Positions 28,726 to 38,201 of a DNA stretch of 64,000 nucleotides are shown here, in pieces. Position numbers and translations under genes: made by a program. The DNA comes from Limnobacter litoralis (GTDB taxonomy: Bacteria > Pseudomonadota > Gammaproteobacteria > Burkholderiales > Burkholderiaceae_B). The notes beneath the pieces are model-generated. The model was not told where the DNA came from. It made no database searches and saw nothing but the letters and a program-made list of their open reading frames with translations. Position 1 is the first letter of the stretch, and every line of letters begins with the position of its first letter. The stretch is taken from assembly GCF_030160455.1 (NCBI RefSeq), contig NZ_BSOJ01000012.1:1-64000 (forward strand). Reading direction: 5' to 3'.

Positions 28726-28739
28726 ACACCCCTGGAATT

Positions 28740-31511
28740 ATGATCACAACCACGCTCAAGAAAATTTTCGGCAGCCGCAACGACCGCCTGCTGAAGGCAT
28801 ATCGCAAACAAGTGTTGAAAATCAACGCGCTTGAACCTGCAATTTCAGCACTCAGCGACGAGCAGTTGCGCGCGAAAACGGACGAATTCAAAGCGCGCGT
28901 CCAAAAGGGCGAAACGCTGGAAGATCTGTTGCCTGAAGCCTTTGCCGTTGTTCGTGAAGCCGGCAAGCGCGTCTACGGAATGCGCCACTTTGACGTGCAG
29001 TTGATCGGCGGCATTGCCCTGCATGAAGGCAAAATTCCGGAAATGCGAACGGGTGAGGGCAAAACCCTGGTGGCCACGCTTGCTGCCTACCTGAATGCCC
29101 TGTCGGGTCTCGGGGTGCATGTCATCACCGTGAACGATTACCTGGCCTCTCGCGACGCCGCCTGGATGGGCAAGCTCTACGGATTCCTGGGGCTGACCGT
29201 TGGCTGCAACCTGTCGCGCATGCCCCACGATGAAAAGCAAAAGGCCTATGCTGCAGACATCACCTACGGCACCAACAACGAATTCGGTTTCGATTACTTG
29301 CGCGACAACATGGTGTACTCCACCACAGAGCGCGTTCAGCGAAGCCTGAATTACGCCATCGTCGACGAAGTGGACTCCATTTTGATCGATGAGGCGCGCA
29401 CGCCCCTGATTATTTCGGGTCAGGCGGACGATCACACCGACTTGTACCGTCAGCTTAACAGCGTGCCAAAAATGCTCACCCGCATGACTGAAGAGCCAAA
29501 GCCGACCGAGCCTGAGCCCGAGGGTGATTTTTATGTGGATGAAAAAGGCCACCAGATCCAGCTCGGAGAGCGGGGGCACGAAAAGGCCGAAGACATTCTG
29601 ACCCAGATGGGCTTGCTGCCCGAAGGCGCCAGCCTGTACGACCCGGCCAACATCTCCCTGATGCATCATTTGATGGCGGCCCTGCGCGCTCACAACCTGT
29701 TCCACAAAGACCAGCATTACGTCGTTCAAAACGGCGAGGTCATTATCGTGGATGAGTTCACAGGACGATTGATGCCCGGTCGCCGCTGGTCTGACGGCCT
29801 GCATCAAGCCGTAGAAGCCAAAGAAGGCGTGAAAATTCAGGCCGAAAACCAGACGCTTGCTTCCATTACATTCCAGAATTACTTCCGGATGTACAAAAAG
29901 CTGTCCGGCATGACCGGCACGGCTGACACTGAGGCTTTTGAATTCCAGTCGATTTACGGGCTTGAAACGGTGCTGATTCCCACGCACAGGCCTGTTCAGC
30001 GGAAAGACTATCAAGACAAGATATACAAGAGCGCGCGCGAGAAATACAACGCCATCGTCTTGGACATCAAAGACTGCTTTGAGCGTGGCCAGCCGGTGTT
30101 GGTCGGCACCACCTCCATTGAAAATTCGGAATTGCTGGCCGGTATTCTCAGTCAGCACAAGCTTCCGCACAACGTGTTGAACGCCAAGCAGCACGAGCGC
30201 GAGGCCGAAATTGTGGCCCAAGCCGGTCGCCCGAAGGCGATCACCATTGCGACCAACATGGCCGGTCGTGGAACCGACATTGTATTGGGCGGCAACCTCG
30301 AGCGCGAATTGCAAGCGATTTCAGCGGACGAGTCACTGGATGAAGCGGCTCGTGCACAGGCCCTCGAAAAGGCCAAGGCCGAGTGGGCCATCCGCAACAA
30401 GGCCGTGCTGGACAGCGGTGGTTTGCACATCATCGGCAGTGAAAGGCACGAATCACGGCGAATTGACAACCAATTGCGTGGCCGCGCTGGCCGACAGGGT
30501 GATCCGGGTTCTTCACGTTTTTACCTGTCCATGGAAGATTCCCTGCTCCGTATTTTTGCCGGGGACCGGGTTCGCGCCATCATGGAGCGCCTCAAGCTTC
30601 CAGAGGGCGAAGCCATTGAAGCGGGCATCGTGTCCCGTTCCATTGAATCGGCGCAGCGCAAGGTTGAAGGTCGAAACTTCGACATCCGCAAGCAATTGCT
30701 GGAATACGACGATGTGTCCAATGATCAACGCAAGATCATCTATGCGCAACGCAATGAGATTCTGGAGTCCGATGTCATTTCCGGAACCATTGAAAACCTG
30801 CGGCACGGCGCGCTTGAAGGCATCTTCCGAGCCCACATTCCCGAAGAATCTGTGGAAGAGCAATGGGACCTGGTTGGTCTTGAGCGCACCTTGAAAAATG
30901 AATTCGAGCTGGATGCGCCAGTGGGCCGCTGGCTTGAGGAGTCACCAAAGAGCACCGACGACGACTTCCTCAAGAAAATTGTCGAAATGGCAGACGAAAT
31001 CTACAACACCAAGGTGCAGCAAGTGGGTACCGATTCGTTTGCCCGCTTTGAAAAAACCCTGCTGTTGCAGAGCATTGACACACATTGGCGCGAGCATTTG
31101 TCCGCCCTTGATTACCTGCGTCAGGGCATTCACCTGCGCGGTTACGCCCAAAAAGACCCCAAGCAAGAGTACAAGCGCGAGTCCTTCGAATTGTTTGCCA
31201 ACTTGCTCAACCGGGTGCGGGATGAGGTTACGCGTGTTTTGTTGACCGTCCGTGTGCAGTCTGCTGACCAAGTGGACGAGGCGCAGCAGCGCTTGGGTGA
31301 GCAAGCCTCTCATCTGGAAAATCTGGAGTTTCGCCATGACGAAACGGGTTCTGGCCTGGCTGAAGAGGATTCGCCAGAATCGGCTGCTGACAATACACCT
31401 CAGCCAGTGGCGGCTCAGCCGCGTCGGGTCAGTGACAAAGTGGGGCGCAACGATCCTTGTCCTTGCGGATCCGGCAAGAAATTCAAACACTGCCATGGCA
31501 GTTTGAGCTAA
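28740..31511 (+). CDS. secA: Preprotein translocase ATPase SecA
   Basis: Motor of the Sec pathway that drives unfolded preproteins through SecYEG. The 923 residues are the normal proteobacterial length. Visible are MRTGEGKT (Walker A) near residue 102, [14 protein letters not shown] (Walker B region) near 207, [19 protein letters not shown], and [13 protein letters not shown]-like helicase motif VI. The C-terminal linker ends in a zinc-binding [14 protein letters not shown] that binds SecB and ribosomes. It is followed 17 bases on by argJ. Confidence 0.97.
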   Translation: MITTTLKKIFGSRNDRLLKAYRKQVLKINALEPAISALSDEQLRAKTDEFKARVQKGETLEDLLPEAFAVVREAGKRVYGMRHFDVQLIGGIALHEGKIPEMRTGEGKTLVATLAAYLNALSGLGVHVITVNDYLASRDAAWMGKLYGFLGLTVGCNLSRMPHDEKQKAYAADITYGTNNEFGFDYLRDNMVYSTTERVQRSLNYAIVDEVDSILIDEARTPLIISGQADDHTDLYRQLNSVPKMLTRMTEEPKPTEPEPEGDFYVDEKGHQIQLGERGHEKAEDILTQMGLLPEGASLYDPANISLMHHLMAALRAHNLFHKDQHYVVQNGEVIIVDEFTGRLMPGRRWSDGLHQAVEAKEGVKIQAENQTLASITFQNYFRMYKKLSGMTGTADTEAFEFQSIYGLETVLIPTHRPVQRKDYQDKIYKSAREKYNAIVLDIKDCFERGQPVLVGTTSIENSELLAGILSQHKLPHNVLNAKQHEREAEIVAQAGRPKAITIATNMAGRGTDIVLGGNLERELQAISADESLDEAARAQALEKAKAEWAIRNKAVLDSGGLHIIGSERHESRRIDNQLRGRAGRQGDPGSSRFYLSMEDSLLRIFAGDRVRAIMERLKLPEGEAIEAGIVSRSIESAQRKVEGRNFDIRKQLLEYDDVSNDQRKIIYAQRNEILESDVISGTIENLRHGALEGIFRAHIPEESVEEQWDLVGLERTLKNEFELDAPVGRWLEESPKSTDDDFLKKIVEMADEIYNTKVQQVGTDSFARFEKTLLLQSIDTHWREHLSALDYLRQGIHLRGYAQKDPKQEYKRESFELFANLLNRVRDEVTRVLLTVRVQSADQVDEAQQRLGEQASHLENLEFRHDETGSGLAEEDSPESAADNTPQPVAAQPRRVSDKVGRNDPCPCGSGKKFKHCHGSLS

Positions 31512-31528
31512 GAATAAGGGGGTACATG

Positions 31529-32758
31529 ATGGCAGTGAACCTGCAAGTGCCACAGGAATCTAAATTGAGCCCTGTGAACGGGGTGGACCTTGGCTTTGCC
31601 ATGGCGCACATTCGCAAGCCCAATCGCAAAGACGTTTTGATTGCCCGAATTTGCGAGGGCGCGTCGGTTGCCGGTGTGTTTACGCAGAACCGCTTTTGCG
31701 CCGCGCCGGTGCAGGTCTGTCAAGCCAATCTGGCGAAGGGCAAAGGCATCCGGGCGCTGGTCGTTAACACCGGTTGTGCCAACGCGGGTACGGGTGAGCG
31801 AGGCCTTTCCGATGCTCGCCAGACTACGGCAAGTGTTGCCAATTTGTTGGCCGTAGACCCCGAGCAGGTGCTGGTTTTTTCGACAGGCGTCATTCTTGAA
31901 AACCTGCCTATGGACCGTCTGCTTGCAGGTGTCGACCAGGCCGTTTCCCAGCTGGGCCAAGCCTCATGGCTGGATGCCGCACATGCCATCATGACCACAG
32001 ACACGCTGCCCAAGGCGCGTTCACGCGTTGCCGAAGTGTTGGGCCAGCCGGTTACATTCACGGGTGTCTCCAAAGGAGCTGGCATGATTCGTCCCAACAT
32101 GGCCACCATGTTGGGATTTCTGGCCACAGACGCGAGCATTGCGCCCAAGGTGCTGGAACGATGGACCAAAGCAATCGCTGATGCCTCGTTCAACCGAATC
32201 ACCATCGATGGCGACACGTCCACCAACGACAGTTTCATCATTATTGCCACTGGCAAGCAGTCCGCTGTTGCAGTAGAAACGGGCGATGAGCCCCACGCTG
32301 CCGCAGTATTTGACGCTTTGAAAGCCACCAGCATCGAACTGGCCCAAGCCATTGTTCGCGATGGCGAAGGCGCCACCAAATTCATCACTGTGCAAGTAGA
32401 ACAGGCCGCCAGTGTGGATGAAGCGGCCAAAGTGGCCTACGCCATTGCGCATTCGCCTTTGGTCAAGACCGCGTTTTTTGCATCCGACCCCAACCTGGGG
32501 CGAATCCTGGCTGCAGTCGGCTACGCCGGCATTGCCGATCTGGATCAAACCCGCATTCAGTTGTATTTGGGGGATGTCTGGGTTGCGAAAGACGGGGGGC
32601 GTCATCCAGACTACCTCGAAGAGCAGGGTCAGGCTGTCATGAATGAGGCCGAAATTACTGTCCGGGTTCAACTTGGGCGCGGATCAGAGGCCACCACGGT
32701 CTGGACAACCGACCTGTCTCATGACTACGTGTCGATCAATGCAGACTACCGCAGCTGA
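31529..32758 (+). CDS. argJ: Bifunctional glutamate N-acetyltransferase / amino-acid acetyltransferase ArgJ
   Basis: Transfers the acetyl group between N-acetylornithine and glutamate, recycling it in arginine synthesis; many members also use acetyl-CoA. The precursor of 409 residues cleaves itself before the nucleophilic Thr193, in the conserved NMATMLGF. Other family segments are [13 protein letters not shown] near residue 50 and GDTSTNDSF near 231. Of two adjacent ATG codons I prefer the second, which gives the MAVN start and proper spacing to the AAGGGGG ribosome site at 31516-31522. Confidence 0.95.
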   Translation: MAVNLQVPQESKLSPVNGVDLGFAMAHIRKPNRKDVLIARICEGASVAGVFTQNRFCAAPVQVCQANLAKGKGIRALVVNTGCANAGTGERGLSDARQTTASVANLLAVDPEQVLVFSTGVILENLPMDRLLAGVDQAVSQLGQASWLDAAHAIMTTDTLPKARSRVAEVLGQPVTFTGVSKGAGMIRPNMATMLGFLATDASIAPKVLERWTKAIADASFNRITIDGDTSTNDSFIIIATGKQSAVAVETGDEPHAAAVFDALKATSIELAQAIVRDGEGATKFITVQVEQAASVDEAAKVAYAIAHSPLVKTAFFASDPNLGRILAAVGYAGIADLDQTRIQLYLGDVWVAKDGGRHPDYLEEQGQAVMNEAEITVRVQLGRGSEATTVWTTDLSHDYVSINADYRS

Positions 32759-32777
32759 CCAGACACAGGAGTTGAAA

Positions 32778-33644
32778 GTGAGCGACATGCAGGCCGTTGT
32801 TGATCAACTGACCCGAATTGCACAGGCACTTGAGCAAGGTGTCATGCGGCCTCCGCAAGACTGGAATGCGTCGGTCGCTTTTCGTCTGCATCATCGCGCG
32901 GGGCAGCTTCGCCTTGAGCCGGTTCGCACAGTAGAAAAGCTGAGTCGTGAAAGCCTGAAAAATGTAGACAGGCAACTTCAGGCGATTGAAACCAACACCC
33001 GTCAGTTCGTCAACCACCTGCCTGCCAACAATGTGCTTTTGACAGGGGCGCGTGGCACGGGCAAGTCGTCGCTGGTGCGCGCCATGCTGACCCACTATGC
33101 CGATCAGGGTCTTCGCTTGATCGAAGTGGACAAATCCGACCTTTTGTTTCTTCAGGATGTGGTGGATTTGGTCAGCGACAGGCCCGAGCGATTCATCGTA
33201 TTTTGCGATGATCTCTCTTTTGAGGAAGGTGAGGCCGGTTACAAAGCCCTCAAAAGCGTACTGGATGGTTCGATTGCCGGCACCTCAGACAATGTGCTGG
33301 TGTATGCCACCTCCAATCGGCGGCACATGCTGCCGCAGATGATGAAGGACAATCTGCAAACCCAGCATGTGGACAATGGCGAGGTTCGCCCGGCCGAGGC
33401 CATCGAAGAAAAGGTCTCTCTGTCGGACCGGTTTGGCCTTTGGATTTCCTTCCACTCCTTCAATCAGGATGAATACCTGGAGGCTGTCAAGGTGTGGTTG
33501 ACTCATTTTGACATGCCATTCACAGACGAAGCCCGCTTGATCGCACTGCGATGGACCATAGAGCGAGGCAGCAAGAGTGGTCGACTGGCCTATCAGTTTG
33601 CCAAGCACTGGGCTGGCACCGCCAAGCTATCTCCGAAATCATGA
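32778..33644 (+). CDS. AAA ATPase of the DUF815 family
   Basis: A 288-residue P-loop ATPase. Walker A is GARGTGKSS near residue 90 and Walker B is FCDDLSF near 140; later come YATSNRRHMLP (sensor 1) and a C-terminal lid. The family (PF05673) is widespread in betaproteobacteria and its role is not settled. The start is a GTG at 32778 with AGGAG at 32767-32771; an ATG at 32739 lies inside argJ and lacks a ribosome site. It overlaps the Nudix-ThiE gene by four bases, so the two are translationally coupled. Confidence 0.87.
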   Translation: MSDMQAVVDQLTRIAQALEQGVMRPPQDWNASVAFRLHHRAGQLRLEPVRTVEKLSRESLKNVDRQLQAIETNTRQFVNHLPANNVLLTGARGTGKSSLVRAMLTHYADQGLRLIEVDKSDLLFLQDVVDLVSDRPERFIVFCDDLSFEEGEAGYKALKSVLDGSIAGTSDNVLVYATSNRRHMLPQMMKDNLQTQHVDNGEVRPAEAIEEKVSLSDRFGLWISFHSFNQDEYLEAVKVWLTHFDMPFTDEARLIALRWTIERGSKSGRLAYQFAKHWAGTAKLSPKS

Positions 33645-34633
33645 CGAAACGGGTAGACGTAGCGGTTGGCGTGGTTTGTCGACCCGACGGCACCGTACTC
33701 TGGGGGTCCAGGCCAGAAGGCAAACCCTATGCGGGTTACTGGGAATTTCCGGGGGGCAAGGTAGAGCCTGGCGAGTCAGTCTGGCAGGCCCTGGTGCGTG
33801 AGTTGCGGGAAGAGCTTGGAATAGAGGCCCTGCAGGGCGGCCCCTGGTTCATCATTGAACACGATTATGAGCACGCCAAGGTGCGACTGCATTTGTACCG
33901 TATCTGGGAGTTCAAGGGAGAGCCCGCTTCGCTTGAAAATCAGCATTTTTGTTGGGCTGGTTTGCAGCCCGACAGTATTTCTCCCATCCTGCCAGCCACC
34001 GCGCCCATGTTGCCGGTGTTGAATCAGCCCACGTTCATGGCGATCACCGGCTTTCAGCAAATGGGTACCGACTATGCCCATCGCCTTGAGGCCGGGTTGA
34101 AAGCGCATGCCGCAATCGTTCAATTCCGTGAAACAGGGCTGTCTGATGAGGCGCTCGTGGAGTCTTACCGACTGACCGTCGCACTGTGTGAACGTTATCG
34201 GGCTCCTTTGTGCATCAATTCCGCCACTTACCGAGTGTTGCTGGATCTAGCTGAAAAGTATTCCGATTTTGAATTTGAGGACCATGCGTCAAATCGTGTG
34301 CATCTGACCCATTCCGATCTGTTGAAAGGCAATGCATTCAATGCCCGGGCGGTGGGTGCCTCCGTGCATTGTCCTGAAAGCCTCGCCCTGGCATTTGATC
34401 AAGGTCTTCAGTATGCAGTGCTGGGTGCTGTGAAGGAAACTGGGTCACATCCGGGGCAGAAGGGCATTGGCTGGCAAGGTTTCGCGCAAATGGTAGAAGA
34501 GGCCAGATTGCCTGTTTATGCAGTGGGTGGCCTGTCTTCAGCCGACTTAAACGACGCATGGCGGCATGGTGCGCATGGTGTGGCCATGATCTCCGCCTGG
34601 GGGGCTTCTACAAGTTGCACAGTCGCATCTTGA
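33641..34633 (+). CDS. Nudix hydrolase fused to a ThiE-like domain
   Basis: The first ~130 residues are a MutT-type Nudix domain with a complete catalytic box (GGKVEPGES, then RELREELG), suggesting 8-oxo-dGTP clean-up. The second half, from about residue 135, resembles thiamine-phosphate synthase: QFRETG, a LCINSATYRVLLDLA segment, VHLTHSDL, GASVHCPESLALA, LGAVKETGSHPG and AVGGLSSADL. This fusion is known in proteobacteria and its ThiE part has no proven function. In true ThiE the INS position is normally an aspartate that binds magnesium-pyrophosphate, so this half may not be an active synthase. The gene is convergent with zapD and overlaps it by 26 bases. Confidence 0.86.
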   Translation: MTKRVDVAVGVVCRPDGTVLWGSRPEGKPYAGYWEFPGGKVEPGESVWQALVRELREELGIEALQGGPWFIIEHDYEHAKVRLHLYRIWEFKGEPASLENQHFCWAGLQPDSISPILPATAPMLPVLNQPTFMAITGFQQMGTDYAHRLEAGLKAHAAIVQFRETGLSDEALVESYRLTVALCERYRAPLCINSATYRVLLDLAEKYSDFEFEDHASNRVHLTHSDLLKGNAFNARAVGASVHCPESLALAFDQGLQYAVLGAVKETGSHPGQKGIGWQGFAQMVEEARLPVYAVGGLSSADLNDAWRHGAHGVAMISAWGASTSCTVAS

Positions 34634-35393
34634 ACTCAAAGTTCTCTTCGACGGGGTTGTTCTTGCCAACACCCTGTTCGTTGGGCATGTTGAATCGAAT
34701 CCAGATCATGTACTTGTTGGCGCTGAACTCGGGCACTACCGGCAAATGCGCAGGAATGTCTACCCTTAACATCTGAAACGTTTTTCCGCTGGTTTGCTGC
34801 GTGAAGCTGCCTTTCTCGGCAAGCGTCGTTAACAACTCACCGCTGTGTCGAAGAATTTTCAATACCAGGTCGATGGCTTTGGCCAGAGGTCTCATAGGCT
34901 CAAACCATTTTTCGATGTCTGCCCGGCGCACCGGTGCTGCTTGGGACTGCCAGCGGTGGTAGCTCGGCAGATCAAATTCGCAAACGCCGCCCGGAATACT
35001 GCAGCGGCTGCGAATGATCATCAGAAACTCGTTGTCGCGTAGGTGGTGCCCCAACCGGCCACTGCACTGCGCCAAATTGTACGACACCTTGTCGATGCTC
35101 CGCAGTGTTTCTTCCAGCACGTCACGGTCTACTCCGGGGTGCTCTCGGAATTGCGACAGTTGTTGACCCTGGCGCTCAAGTTCCTGCAACAGATCACTTT
35201 TAAGGTCCGCGCGAGAACCGACCTCGATGATCTCAAACAGGGTCAGCAGTGCACTGTGGTGATCCAGTCGGTGGTCTTGTACCAAGAAGAAATCAAATTT
35301 GTGAAAGAGGTCCTCAAGACGCAGCAGGGTGCGAATTCTCTCATTCAGTGGAAACTCGTAGGTGGTGTACTGCACCACTTCAGTTTCAAGCAT
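34608..35393 (-). CDS. zapD: Z-ring stabilising protein ZapD
   Basis: A 261-residue cytoplasmic dimer that bundles FtsZ filaments by binding the FtsZ C-terminal peptide. Family sequence is clear: YEFPLNERIRTLLRLEDLF at the start, RSIDKVSYNLAQCSGRLG-type helical core, and the CEFDLPSYHRW segment in the beta domain. The ATG at 35393 is taken as the start; a GTG eight codons earlier is possible, and neither has a clear ribosome site. It ends the reverse-strand pilBCD-coaE-zapD run. The small zinc protein YacG that often follows zapD is not present here. Confidence 0.92.
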   Translation of the reverse strand: MLETEVVQYTTYEFPLNERIRTLLRLEDLFHKFDFFLVQDHRLDHHSALLTLFEIIEVGSRADLKSDLLQELERQGQQLSQFREHPGVDRDVLEETLRSIDKVSYNLAQCSGRLGHHLRDNEFLMIIRSRCSIPGGVCEFDLPSYHRWQSQAAPVRRADIEKWFEPMRPLAKAIDLVLKILRHSGELLTTLAEKGSFTQQTSGKTFQMLRVDIPAHLPVVPEFSANKYMIWIRFNMPNEQGVGKNNPVEENFEFKMRLCNL

Positions 35394-35492
35394 TTGATCG
35401 TCTGGCAAAGGTGTCACTGCAAATTCAGGTGTGTGTAAGAAAGGCCTATTCGGATTGTGGCCTACCTTGGGCTTTGGTGCAAATTATTGCGC

Positions 35493-36107
35493 TCAGTTTA
35501 AGCGCAATTTCAAAATTTCCCCGTGCGCCCAATCTGTTTTCTCGATTAATTCCGACAGACTTGAATTGTTTTCAATCACCAGGTCAGCCCTGCTCAAACG
35601 GGCCTGCCGATCGGTTTGGGTTTTCAGTATGGCAATCACCTGTTCACGCGTAAAACCATTTCTGTCCATCACGCGTTTAATTTGAGTTTCGGTGTCGCAG
35701 TCCACCACAACAATGTGGTCCAACAGGTGCATCCATCCGCCTTTCTCGATTAGCAGAGGAATGACCAACACCGAATACAAGCCCGTGTCTTTCTGAAGCT
35801 GGGCCCCCACCTCATCCCGAATCAAGGGATGCAAAATGCCCTCCAGTTGCTTGCGTTCATCTGGATTGTCGAAGACCCGTTGGCGCATATAGGCTCGGTT
35901 CATGGCGCCGTCCTGTTGGATGCATTGAGGGCCGAATGTGGCAATGAGCGCCGGAATGGCCAGCCCCCCCGGTGCGGTCAGCTGATGCGCGATCAAATCG
36001 GTGTCAATGACATGGGCTCCCAGTTCAGCCATTCTGTTGGACACCGCTGTTTTTCCTGAGCCGATTCCTCCGGTCAGGCCGACGACAGGTTTGCGTAAAT
36101 GATTCAT
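35493..36107 (-). CDS. coaE: Dephospho-CoA kinase
   Basis: Phosphorylates dephospho-CoA in the last step of coenzyme A synthesis. It has 204 residues, with the P-loop GGIGSGKT at 13-20, the acidic IDTDLIAHQL segment near 34-43, the LEGILHPLIRDE motif near residue 88 and the VVDCDTETQ core. The ATG overlaps the pilD stop by four bases (ATGA), so the two are coupled, as in many proteobacteria. Confidence 0.95.
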   Translation of the reverse strand: MNHLRKPVVGLTGGIGSGKTAVSNRMAELGAHVIDTDLIAHQLTAPGGLAIPALIATFGPQCIQQDGAMNRAYMRQRVFDNPDERKQLEGILHPLIRDEVGAQLQKDTGLYSVLVIPLLIEKGGWMHLLDHIVVVDCDTETQIKRVMDRNGFTREQVIAILKTQTDRQARLSRADLVIENNSSLSELIEKTDWAHGEILKLRLN

Positions 36108-36943
36108 ATCCAGTGAGCAAGGTCGAGCCCGGCCATCCAGGCAAATGCACCCAAGACCAGTGATGGCCCAAACGGGAACGGCTCTGACTGGCTGGTGTTG
36201 CGCAGGGCTTTAAGCGACAGGCCCAGCAAGATACCGCTCACCGAGGCCACCAAAACTATGGTCATTAATGAGAGGGGGCCAAACCAGGCCCCCAGTGCTG
36301 CAAGCAATTTGAAGTCACCGTAACCCATGCCCTCTTTGCCAGTGAAGGCCTTGAACAGCTTGTAGATTGACCACAGCATCAGGTAGCCAAGCATGGCACC
36401 AAACACCGCTTGTTCCAGGGGTACTGATTTGAACAGCATATTGAACGCGAGGCCAGCCCAGAGTAGCGGTTGGGTAATGCTGTCAGGCAACAGAAAAGTG
36501 TCGAAGTCAATCAAGGCAAGCACCAAGAGGCTTGCACTCAGTACCATGTAACACAGCGCTGCCAAGCCAGGTGCGTGTTGTACGGCGATCCAGCCAAAAA
36601 GAAGCCCTGTGCACATTTCGACAACAGGGTATCGAATGGACACAGAACATCCACAAAAGGCGCATCGTCCACGAAGCAGCAAGTAGGACACAACCGGAAT
36701 GTTGTGATAAAACCTGAGGCGATTTTGGCAGGATGGGCAGTGCGAGGCTGGCAAGGCCAAATTAAAAGGCGTTGCCGATTCGGGCGGCGTTTGTCCGTTG
36801 GCCAAAGCCAATTCAGTGTCCCATTCGCGTTGCATCATTTTTGGCAATCGGTAGGCGACCACGTTCAGAAAGGAACCCACACACAGACCAAGCACCACGC
36901 TGAAGGCCAGCCACTCCGGCAGACTAATTGGCACCGCAATCAA
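36104..36943 (-). CDS. pilD: Type IV prepilin peptidase / N-methylase PilD
   Basis: Inner-membrane aspartic protease that removes the leader of type IV prepilins and methylates the new N-terminus. The 279 residues include an N-terminal domain with a cysteine pair of pairs (CPSC and CAFC) that binds zinc, and about seven transmembrane helices. The two catalytic aspartates lie in ALIDFDTFLLPD and in GYGDFKLL. The start is a TTG at 36943 that overlaps the pilC stop as TTGA and lies six bases behind a GGAGG site; a GTG three codons later is possible. Confidence 0.93.
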   Translation of the reverse strand: MIAVPISLPEWLAFSVVLGLCVGSFLNVVAYRLPKMMQREWDTELALANGQTPPESATPFNLALPASHCPSCQNRLRFYHNIPVVSYLLLRGRCAFCGCSVSIRYPVVEMCTGLLFGWIAVQHAPGLAALCYMVLSASLLVLALIDFDTFLLPDSITQPLLWAGLAFNMLFKSVPLEQAVFGAMLGYLMLWSIYKLFKAFTGKEGMGYGDFKLLAALGAWFGPLSLMTIVLVASVSGILLGLSLKALRNTSQSEPFPFGPSLVLGAFAWMAGLDLAHWI

Positions 36944-38181
36944 ACAACGCCTCCGATTTTGAAGATGGGCAGATACATGCCGATGATCAACGTGCCCACC
37001 AGGCTTCCAATTACACACATGATCATGGGTTCCATGACCGTTGACAGATTGTCCACAATGTCATCCAGGCGGGTTTCGTATTGTGTGGCCAGCCGATCCA
37101 GCATTTGATCAAGACGGCCCGACTCCTCCCCGATTCTGATCATTTGAACCGCATCGGCAGGAAACACCCGAGATTGCTCCATGCTATCAGAAACCCTCTG
37201 GCCAGACGCAACAGCCTGGCGAATACCAATGGTGGCCAATTGATAGGATTTGTTGTTGGCCACACCAGCAACGGATTCCAAAGCGCTCACGATAGGAACA
37301 CCCGAGGCACTCAAAGTCGAAAATGTCCGTGTCCAGCGCGCGTAGATCGCAGTGCGCATCAATTCCCCAAAGATCGGCAGTTTCAGTAAACCGGCGTCGA
37401 CCGCATCCGTGAAACGCGGGCGCTTTTTGTAGAGTTGCCTGAACACGTAAACTGCAACAGCCACTGCGGCCGCGACAACAAGCCCGTGGTCTCTCAGAAG
37501 ATGAGAGGCATCCAGAAGGCTCTGGGTCAGGCCTGGCAGCTTGCCACCAAATTGCCGAAATACCGTTTCAAATGTGGGAAGAACGAACACCAGCATGCTG
37601 ATGGACACTACGATTGCCACCACAATCACGATGCTTGGGTAAAGCATCGCTTTCTTGACCCGTTGCCGCGTTCTTTGTGCTTTCTCCATGTAGTTGGCCA
37701 GTCTCATCAGCACGGAATCGAGTTCACCCGAATCCTCTCCGGCAGACAAAATGTTGCAGAAGAGATTGTCGAAGCAGTTTGGATGCTTTCGCATGGCCTC
37801 GCTCAGTCGCAGGCCGCTTTCAATGTCCGCCCTGATTTCCCGAACGATGCGTCGAATTTCGGTTTTTTTTCGACCCTGCAGATTGCCAGCGATTAATCCC
37901 AAACTCTGACCCAATGGCACGCCCGATTGGGTCATTACAGCCAGTTGCCGAACAAACGCCGCAAGAATAGGCAATTTGACTTTGCCGCTGTGGTGGGTGC
38001 GTTGCTGTCTAAGGGCCGCCAGTTGAATGCCCTGTTTTTTCAGCAAATGGCGAGCCTGTTCAGCTGATTTTGCTTTGATCTCACCCGTTCTGGGCGCAAG
38101 ACCGCGGCTGCGACGTTTTTCGGTCCAGACGAACAGTTTTTCTCCTTTTCCGGGAGAGGGTGATCTAGTGGCGGTATTCAT
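36940..38181 (-). CDS. pilC: Type IV pilus inner-membrane platform protein PilC
   Basis: Inner-membrane core of the pilus machine, on which the PilB and PilT motors act. It has 413 residues with two repeats of the T2SSF domain (around 75-197 and 278-400) and three transmembrane helices. Typical segments are FVRQLAVMTQSGVPL, SAGEDSGELDSVL and, in the second repeat, RTFSTLSASGVPIVSAL and IRIGEESGRL. It lies 20 bases after pilB. Confidence 0.94.
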   Translation of the reverse strand: MNTATRSPSPGKGEKLFVWTEKRRSRGLAPRTGEIKAKSAEQARHLLKKQGIQLAALRQQRTHHSGKVKLPILAAFVRQLAVMTQSGVPLGQSLGLIAGNLQGRKKTEIRRIVREIRADIESGLRLSEAMRKHPNCFDNLFCNILSAGEDSGELDSVLMRLANYMEKAQRTRQRVKKAMLYPSIVIVVAIVVSISMLVFVLPTFETVFRQFGGKLPGLTQSLLDASHLLRDHGLVVAAAVAVAVYVFRQLYKKRPRFTDAVDAGLLKLPIFGELMRTAIYARWTRTFSTLSASGVPIVSALESVAGVANNKSYQLATIGIRQAVASGQRVSDSMEQSRVFPADAVQMIRIGEESGRLDQMLDRLATQYETRLDDIVDNLSTVMEPMIMCVIGSLVGTLIIGMYLPIFKIGGVV

Positions 38182-38201
38182 TGAAAATACCCTTCAGAGA
38201 G

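Noticed and set aside
28845-30314. 489-codon open frame antisense to secA
   Set aside because: It is the reverse-complement shadow of a highly biased coding sequence; the peptide has no domain character and secA covers the whole stretch.
35043-35653. Forward-strand frames (131 and 134 codons) over zapD and coaE
   Set aside because: Antisense to two conserved genes; peptides have no recognisable features.
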